A stretch of 10,960 bases of DNA from contig JAAZUV010000036.1 in the NCBI GenBank assembly GCA_018623995.1, forward strand, positions 1 through 10,960. The letters are read 5' to 3'. Shown here piece after piece: positions 6,025 to 10,960 of this stretch. Each line of letters opens with the position of its first letter. The first letter of the stretch is position 1. The stretch is from Methanobacteriota archaeon. GTDB taxonomy: Archaea > Thermoplasmatota > Poseidoniia > Poseidoniales > Poseidoniaceae. The notes below the pieces were generated by a model that worked only from the letters and a program-made list of their open reading frames with translations, was not told the DNA's origin and searched no databases. Position numbers and translations under genes: made by a program.

Positions 6025-7164
6025 TCAGTCTTGCTCATCTTCAACGCTTCGTTCTACTTTGCTGCGAAGTGGTAAGCGAATGTTTTGCGTCCATCCACCA
6101 AGCGTGTCAACTTCCATCTTCAATTTCAAAACCAAGCCTTGGTCGTGCCATTTCTTGAATCGAACATCGAAGCTTGTTGACGAACCAGATTCGATGGTGC
6201 TTCGTTTGACACCCCCTCGCATCGACCACGGTTCAGAGGCTTCGCATCCCTGGATGGCGACATCACGACGCTTGGCATCGATCTCGATGGCGATGGCTGG
6301 GTCGTTTCCATCCTTCCATCGTGCTCGGATTTCAGGTAAGCCATGTTCCTGGTTGAACGAACCACGAACGACAGAGAACACGATGACAAGGGCGACGGCG
6401 ATGAACACTATGGGCGGCAGGTAATCGATGAAGCCGAGTTGTTCGCTCGAGGTTGGTACGGAGATTTCGTAGAGTGCGATGACGCCTGGTGATTCGATGG
6501 AATCCAATTCGGCCCCCATTACGACGATGAGGACCTTCCATCCATAGCGTTCATCGGCAAGATCAACACCTGCTGCAAAGAGGTGCTCGTACGAAACGGT
6601 GACGTTGACTTCTGAGATGTTCCCGGCGGTTCGGAAGAAGCCAACTTCCGAAGTCAAATCACGAACAAGATAGGACAGCTCACGACCGTGTTGATCGGTG
6701 CTGCGTTCTTCGACAAACAGGAATTGCATGATGACATCGTTGCGAAGATCAACCAGTGGTTCAACCGTCAAATTGGCGACGAGAAAGTACTGGTCTTCAA
6801 GTTCGGAGGCAATGGAGAGTGTGCCTTGAACGTCGATGAGATGTTGACGTTCTTCCTCACCGTTTCCATTGATGATGGAACGACTCTGATTCAACTCAAC
6901 ACCCATCAGTCCAGCACGAAGGTTCGCATCATCATCAGGCCATGAAGAACCGGTTTGGTCGCTGTATCGCCACCATTGCACGACGATGTCATCATCGGTT
7001 GTCTCAACACAATCTATGCACTCAACCGATGAACTTGGAAAATGTTCGACGTAGCGACGGTCATCATCGACGGGTTGCTCAACATCCCATTCGATGTGGA
7101 TGCTCGTCGCAGCAGATGCAAGCGGCAGGAGAGCGACGAGGAACAAGACGCTGTACGCCCTCAT
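6025..7164 (-). CDS. Unknown signal-peptide, single-pass membrane protein
   Basis: I do not recognise the family of this 379-aa protein. It has a signal peptide (1-18, ending LASA), an extracellular part of about 230 residues rich in acidic and beta-forming residues, one membrane helix (249-267, flanked by Arg), and a cytoplasmic tail of about 110 residues that alternates in a beta-like way (ARWKDGNDPAIAIEIDAKRR region). The outer part has a Cys-x-x-Cys at C49/C52 and several N-x-S/T sites (such as N92, N131, N182 and N187) that archaeal N-glycosylation could use. I placed the start at ATG 7164, because it begins a clean signal peptide and overlaps the stop of the methyltransferase gene as ATGA, with GAAGAGGA just upstream. 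The frame stays open upstream to 7284, but that adds a non-signal-like 40 residues. A surface or adhesion role is possible but unsupported. Confidence 0.75.
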   Translation of the reverse strand: MRAYSVLFLVALLPLASAATSIHIEWDVEQPVDDDRRYVEHFPSSSVECIDCVETTDDDIVVQWWRYSDQTGSSWPDDDANLRAGLMGVELNQSRSIINGNGEEERQHLIDVQGTLSIASELEDQYFLVANLTVEPLVDLRNDVIMQFLFVEERSTDQHGRELSYLVRDLTSEVGFFRTAGNISEVNVTVSYEHLFAAGVDLADERYGWKVLIVVMGAELDSIESPGVIALYEISVPTSSEQLGFIDYLPPIVFIAVALVIVFSVVRGSFNQEHGLPEIRARWKDGNDPAIAIEIDAKRRDVAIQGCEASEPWSMRGGVKRSTIESGSSTSFDVRFKKWHDQGLVLKLKMEVDTLGGWTQNIRLPLRSKVERSVEDEQD

Positions 7165-8870
7165 TCCTCTTCCTCCAAACCCAAACGAATCGACAACAAG
7201 CGTCGTTCTGCCTTGTCGAGCATCAGCGTGATCCGTGTTCCACACCATGCATTGATGATGAGCGAGCCAGTTTGATGCATGCATCGCAATAGGAAGGCAC
7301 CTTGTGGAGGTTCTTGTTGCCCAAACACAACATCTGGTTCCAAGGCTTCATCGTTGAGAAGCCGCATCAAGACATCGTGGTCGATGTGCGTGATGTTCTC
7401 GGAAAGTTGCGAGTAGAGCAGGGGAATTGATTCCTGTCGAGCCCGCCAGTTACCGTTCTTGGAGACGAATGCGGGTAGACCAACATGGAGCACTTGCAGA
7501 GGGTGGAAGGTTCCGCCAGGCCATCGATCGCCGCGTTTGTTTGGCGTTTCTTGAGCCCAAATACGGTCATGAACAAGTTTCGGAGCCACAGCCATGCGCT
7601 TGCCACGCTTCCACCACGAGAATCCAGCATCGGTTAATTGACACTGTTCCATGACAATGGCAGCTTCGTTGTCTTCAGCAGCATGGACGGTGTGACGATT
7701 TGTTCCCGGTTTGTCAAGAAGGCGTGACTCCCATCCGGATTCTTCTCGTCGTTTGGCCAACTTGTCGATGAACGTCTTTGCAACGCCTTCAGGAGTGGCA
7801 TCTTCTCGATGTCGCAGCAAGGCCACATAGAAACCTCCCGTGTTGTTGTCCATTGGATACAATCGACGCGTCTTAGCCAGGGATGCAAGCAGTTCTTGTT
7901 CTGTAGGCGGCATGTATCGCTCATCGAAGAATGGAACATCTTGGGGCTGTTCTGAGACCTTCCCGTTTTCATCGAGTGGCATCCATGAGGTCAAACCTTG
8001 ATGCCACACCAAGCCTTCAACATTGGATTCATCGATCTCAACAACTTCCATCCAGGGACACTTGCGAACCAATTCTGCGATGACTGCCTCATTTTCGACA
8101 GGGTCGATGGAACACGTGGAATAGACCATCATGCCACCAGGTCGAAGCAACTGCGCTCCTCTGGAAGCGATATCGACTTGCAGCTGGAACATTGTTCGTC
8201 CACCTTTTGGCGACCAACTCCACCATACGTCCTTGTTCTTGCGAGACGTTGCACTTCCCGTACACGGCACGTCAGCAACGATGGCATCGAAACCGGGTTT
8301 GGGAATGCGTCCAACGTGACGACCATCGTGTTGGGTGATCATCACATTGTGGAGCGATAGGCGTCCACGGTTGCTAGCGAGCATGTTGACGCGACCAGAG
8401 ATTGGTTCGTTGGCAACGACCACACCGTTAGGTGCCATACGTTCCGCAGCATGTGTGGCTTTCGAGCCAGGTGCTGCACAGAGATCGAGCAAAAGCTCGT
8501 CCTGTTGTGGATCAAGAACCAGAATGGGAAGCATACTGGCCGCTTCTTGTCGGGTTACGCGTCCGGTATCGTGGAGCAAGGCGAGCAGTTCTCTTGTTCC
8601 ATCGCGTGGAGCTTGGCCACGAGCAAATGGAAGTTGGTATGCTTCGTTACCAACCGACCATGCGATCTTCGTTGCACCCATATTGAGGAGTTGCTGTCGT
8701 GTCCATTCCATATCGTAGTGGTTCATCGTCAAGCGAAGCGTTTCGGGAAGTGGTTGCGTTGCAATGCCAATCCATTCGTTTCGGTCGATACCAAGCGATT
8801 CGGCAAGACCGGTGAGTGGTGCAAGTTCTGCTTGGGCGAGGAGACCGTCCTCACCACTGCGCTCGCCCAT
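7161..8870 (-). CDS. RNA cytosine-5 methyltransferase, NSUN2/Trm4-like, full length with C-terminal domain
   Basis: This is a SAM-dependent m5C methyltransferase of the NOL1/NOP2/Sun (NSUN) family, probably acting on tRNA. It is 569 aa. N-terminal RNA-contact region about 1-110 (LPETLRLT at 41-48; TGRVTRQEAASMLP at 102-115). SAM motif LDLCAAPGSKATH (128-140). Catalytic motif IV is DVPC (C203), followed by SATSRKNKDVWWSWSP, and motif VI is YSTCSIDPVENEAV (C253 nucleophile). The family closing motif NTGGFYVALL is at 343-352. The long C-terminal region (about 360-569) resembles, from memory, that of eukaryotic NSUN2, including the final stretch LSIRLGLE; most archaeal Trm4 proteins are shorter. 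It is divergent from the membrane-protein gene at 8932 and overlaps the next gene by 4 nt. The start ATG has only a weak GGGACCGG upstream. rRNA instead of tRNA as substrate cannot be excluded. Confidence 0.93.
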   Translation of the reverse strand: MGERSGEDGLLAQAELAPLTGLAESLGIDRNEWIGIATQPLPETLRLTMNHYDMEWTRQQLLNMGATKIAWSVGNEAYQLPFARGQAPRDGTRELLALLHDTGRVTRQEAASMLPILVLDPQQDELLLDLCAAPGSKATHAAERMAPNGVVVANEPISGRVNMLASNRGRLSLHNVMITQHDGRHVGRIPKPGFDAIVADVPCTGSATSRKNKDVWWSWSPKGGRTMFQLQVDIASRGAQLLRPGGMMVYSTCSIDPVENEAVIAELVRKCPWMEVVEIDESNVEGLVWHQGLTSWMPLDENGKVSEQPQDVPFFDERYMPPTEQELLASLAKTRRLYPMDNNTGGFYVALLRHREDATPEGVAKTFIDKLAKRREESGWESRLLDKPGTNRHTVHAAEDNEAAIVMEQCQLTDAGFSWWKRGKRMAVAPKLVHDRIWAQETPNKRGDRWPGGTFHPLQVLHVGLPAFVSKNGNWRARQESIPLLYSQLSENITHIDHDVLMRLLNDEALEPDVVFGQQEPPQGAFLLRCMHQTGSLIINAWCGTRITLMLDKAERRLLSIRLGLEEEE

Positions 8871-8931
8871 ACCGGTCCCTGAAGACGCGCCCCTTTGTGT
8901 CTTACGAAGCCGTTAGCATCATAGCGCGAGA
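8871..8931. promoter_or_regulatory. Short divergent intergenic region
   Basis: Sixty-one bases separate the starts of the methyltransferase and the polytopic membrane protein, so both promoters must lie here or inside the coding ends. I see no convincing TATA-like box or repeat. If the plus-strand gene starts at 8962 the gap becomes 91 bases. Confidence 0.35.
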
Positions 8932-10263
8932 ATGTGTGGTCGGTTCATGCTGGGGGATGACATGCCTTGGTTGGTTCCGTTGTTCTTCGGGTCCATCGCC
9001 ATCTGGATGTTCCCCAAATCGGTGGAAACCTTTGCTCGTAACAAGAGTGAATCTCTGCTTCGAGCGTTACGATGGCTTCCGTTCGCTCTGCTTGCTGTCA
9101 TCATCTCACTTCGTATCTCTGCTCTCTTCTCGCATGATTCATCACACATCGAAGTAGCAGCCTACCTGAGCAGTGACTCGACCGTGACACAGCGACTGCA
9201 TGTTCTGTTTGCAGGCGATGGATTGGTGGAGTGGATGGTGCTTCCACTCGTCTATCTGTTTGCATGGAACGGACAAGGCTCGCGCCAATCGTGGACGGTT
9301 GAAGGGTTGCAGAAACTCAAGCGAACTTTGGCGCTCATGCTTTTGATTTCATCGACGTTGGTCTTTGATGATTCAGCCTACATTGCACCAGAAACGCTCC
9401 CTCTGATCTCGATGCCTGCTCCACAGGTCGATGTGTGGAGCGTCGTGTTCCTCGTTCTGGTGCAATGTGTTGTTATCACAGGACTGCTCAATGCCCATGC
9501 ACCACTGCGAGGGTTGCGACACCATCAACAACGCCTCTATCTTCCACTATCACCACTGCTTCTGACCGCCTTTGTCTATCTGTTCATGGCCTATCTCGAA
9601 TCTGGTGTGTTTGATGCCTCTTGGTGGAGCAATCCAAGGCAAGATGATCAGACAGCAACGCTGTGGTTGTGGGTGATTGTCGCCTTCAATCTCCACGTGT
9701 TTTCGGCCCCACATCGCGACATCGATGCACACCTTGGCGCTGGCAACGGTCGAAGCAAAGCGCTCGCATGGAGCATTGGTGTGAGCGTAGCCCTTCTGTT
9801 GCTGGTGACAGCCTTCCTCATGCACGATCAACAAACACCAGATGCAACATCTGTACGCTCTTCATTGTGGCTGGTGGGATGGATGTGTGCTTTGATGGCA
9901 GGCGTATTGCTGCTCCCGTTCCTTGGATTTGATGATGGTTCACGACCCGAACTGAATTGGGTTCGTTGGAGCTTGATGTTTGGGCCAATGTTGTGGTTCC
10001 TTATGTTCGATCATGCCCCATTCCTCGTTCTCGGTGCATGGTTTGCCATCATGGCATCGACGCCATTGTCTTGGACAATGGAATCGTCTGCACCGTCGCC
10101 TCCTGTTTACCAAATGGCTACGATTGCTCTGCTGGCAATCATCACGCTGGCTGTGGTCGTGTTGAGTGACGAAGGTTTACGCTATGCACTGCCAATGGGT
10201 GCTGCACTGTGCGTGTTTTCATCCATGCTTGACCTACGTCATGCAACGAGTAGCCGTCAATGA
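8932..10263 (+). CDS. Polytopic membrane protein of unknown function
   Basis: This is a 443-aa, strongly hydrophobic protein with about 12 predicted membrane segments (roughly 13-27, 45-64, 101-112, 133-145, 168-186, 203-223, 243-258, 280-297, 312-331, 345-358, 363-378, 393-411 and perhaps 418-433). I do not recognise the family, and I see no transporter signature, ATP-binding motif or obvious ligand cluster. Residues of possible interest are HRDIDAHLGAG (261-271) in a loop and HAPF (361-364) next to a helix. The start is uncertain: ATG 8932 gives the longest frame (MCGRF...), while ATG 8962 follows GGGGGATGAC and would begin MPWLVPLFFG directly at the first helix. The DUF2071 gene follows on the same strand after 31 nt, so the two may share a transcript. 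Confidence 0.75.
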   Translation: MCGRFMLGDDMPWLVPLFFGSIAIWMFPKSVETFARNKSESLLRALRWLPFALLAVIISLRISALFSHDSSHIEVAAYLSSDSTVTQRLHVLFAGDGLVEWMVLPLVYLFAWNGQGSRQSWTVEGLQKLKRTLALMLLISSTLVFDDSAYIAPETLPLISMPAPQVDVWSVVFLVLVQCVVITGLLNAHAPLRGLRHHQQRLYLPLSPLLLTAFVYLFMAYLESGVFDASWWSNPRQDDQTATLWLWVIVAFNLHVFSAPHRDIDAHLGAGNGRSKALAWSIGVSVALLLLVTAFLMHDQQTPDATSVRSSLWLVGWMCALMAGVLLLPFLGFDDGSRPELNWVRWSLMFGPMLWFLMFDHAPFLVLGAWFAIMASTPLSWTMESSAPSPPVYQMATIALLAIITLAVVVLSDEGLRYALPMGAALCVFSSMLDLRHATSSRQ

Positions 10264-10294
10264 TGTTCAAACATGAGCAGGCTTTGGGCAAGGC

Positions 10295-10960
10295 ATGGGC
10301 GCAAAGCGTGAGGACGGACACCTTCCGTTTCCAATGCCGATACGTCCGTATGCCATCTCGCAAGAGTGGCGTGAACTGACCTTCATGCATTGGAAGGTCG
10401 ATGCTGAACAACTCCAACCGCATCTCCCTGAGGGATTGGAAATCGATTTCTTCAACGGTGAAGCCTACGTTGGCGTGATTCCGTTCATCATGAAGAACGT
10501 ACGACCACGAGGGCTACCGTCTGTTCCTGGTATCTCCACCTTTGCTGAATTCAATGTACGTACGTACGTTGTCAAGGACGGACAACCAGGTGTCTTCTTC
10601 CTCACGTTGGATGCAAAAAGTCTGGTGACGTGCTTCCATGCACCTCGTGCCTACGGTCTTGCTTACCGCTATGCGAAAGCCAAGGTCAAGCGAAATGGAG
10701 AGGAATTGCAATGGCAGTCGCGTCGTTCCAGCGATGGTGCAGAATTGCGAGGAACATCGAATGCGAAAGGTTTGATGCAATCTGCTGAACCTGATTCGTT
10801 GGAATACTTTCTCTTCGAACGTTACTGCCTTTACACCGAACACGAAGGTTGCCTTCGTCGAGCCTATGTGTACCATCACCCATGGTCCTTCCAAGATGGT
10901 GAAGTCCGTCTCGAAGCGAACACGTTGCTTGAATCCTACAACATGGGACTGGACGTTCTT
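10295..10960 (+). CDS. DUF2071 family protein, partial (C-terminus beyond window)
   Basis: This open frame runs off the right edge, with 222 codons visible. It matches the DUF2071 (YqjF-like) family, which adopts an acetoacetate-decarboxylase-like fold but has no established reaction. Recognisable in order: the opening EWRELTFMHWKVD (about 24-36), HLPEGLEIDFFNGEAYVGV (43-61), PFIMKNVRPRGLPSVPG (63-79), FAEFNVRTYVVKDGQPGVFF (82-101), a core near APRAYGLAYRYAKAKV (114-129), LEYFLFERYCLY (174-185) and a final HHPWSFQ (197-203). The start ATG at 10295 is the first after an in-frame TGA at 10274 and has GGGCAAGG upstream, so the N-terminus is secure. The usual family length is about 230-250 residues, so little is missing. 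The substrate is unknown. Confidence 0.88.
   Translation, partial: MGAKREDGHLPFPMPIRPYAISQEWRELTFMHWKVDAEQLQPHLPEGLEIDFFNGEAYVGVIPFIMKNVRPRGLPSVPGISTFAEFNVRTYVVKDGQPGVFFLTLDAKSLVTCFHAPRAYGLAYRYAKAKVKRNGEELQWQSRRSSDGAELRGTSNAKGLMQSAEPDSLEYFLFERYCLYTEHEGCLRRAYVYHHPWSFQDGEVRLEANTLLESYNMGLDVL

Noticed and set aside
7165..7284. Longer N-terminus for the unknown membrane protein, starting at 7284
   Set aside because: It would overlap the methyltransferase by 124 nt and bury an evident signal peptide 40 residues inside; the ATGA overlap at 7164 is the better start.
8932..8946. MCGRF at the N-terminus, as in SRAP/HMCES proteins
   Set aside because: The rest of the protein is a many-helix membrane protein with no SRAP domain; the match is five residues only, and the true start may be downstream at 8962.
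1..10960. Mobile element, CRISPR array, tRNA or rRNA gene
   Set aside because: No transposase or integrase motifs, no spaced direct repeats, and no tRNA-like clover-leaf or conserved rRNA stretch was seen on either strand.

Overview
The window looks like a piece of a planktonic archaeal genome, most likely Marine Group II / Poseidoniales (Euryarchaeota) or a close relative. This is an inference from gene content: an A-type haem-copper oxidase operon, a stand-alone archaeal Toprim protein of the UPF0292 type, an Lrp/AsnC regulator and tightly packed genes with 1-4 nt overlaps and GGAGG/GGTG ribosome binding sites. No rRNA or other phylogenetic marker is present, so the lineage is a best guess.

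Layout. (1) 1-4925, minus strand: an aa3-type cytochrome c oxidase operon in the order coxB (subunit II, CuA) - coxA (subunit I) - coxC (subunit III) - coxD (subunit IV, cut by the window edge). The first three genes are joined by 1-nt stop/start overlaps, and the Shine-Dalgarno sites of coxA and coxC lie inside the last codons of the gene before. All metal and haem ligands expected of a working proton-pumping A-type oxidase are present, but the subunits are decorated. CoxA carries a secreted N-terminal domain with a Cys-x-Cys-His motif (Reeler / choice-of-anchor V-like) plus an extra helix. CoxC carries two extra N-terminal helices and a His/Asp-rich loop. CoxB has about 75 extra residues in the CuA domain. 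(2) 4926-5092: a divergent intergenic region with a candidate promoter, an 8-bp inverted repeat and mirror-image translation-initiation contexts. (3) 5093-5557, plus: a small Toprim protein, convergent with (4) 5560-8870, minus: a three-gene cluster reading RNA m5C methyltransferase (NSUN2/Trm4-like, with a long C-terminal region) - signal-peptide single-pass membrane protein of unknown function - Lrp/AsnC regulator. (5) 8932-10960, plus: a polytopic membrane protein of unknown function followed by a DUF2071-family protein that runs off the end.

How they work together: the cox genes make one terminal oxidase that takes electrons at the outer-face CuA site and reduces O2 to water while pumping protons. 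The other genes are housekeeping or unknown functions with no visible metabolic link to the oxidase. No mobile elements, CRISPR arrays, tRNA or rRNA genes were seen. The most interesting part is the set of lineage-specific additions to the oxidase, above all the Cys-x-Cys-His secreted domain fused to subunit I.
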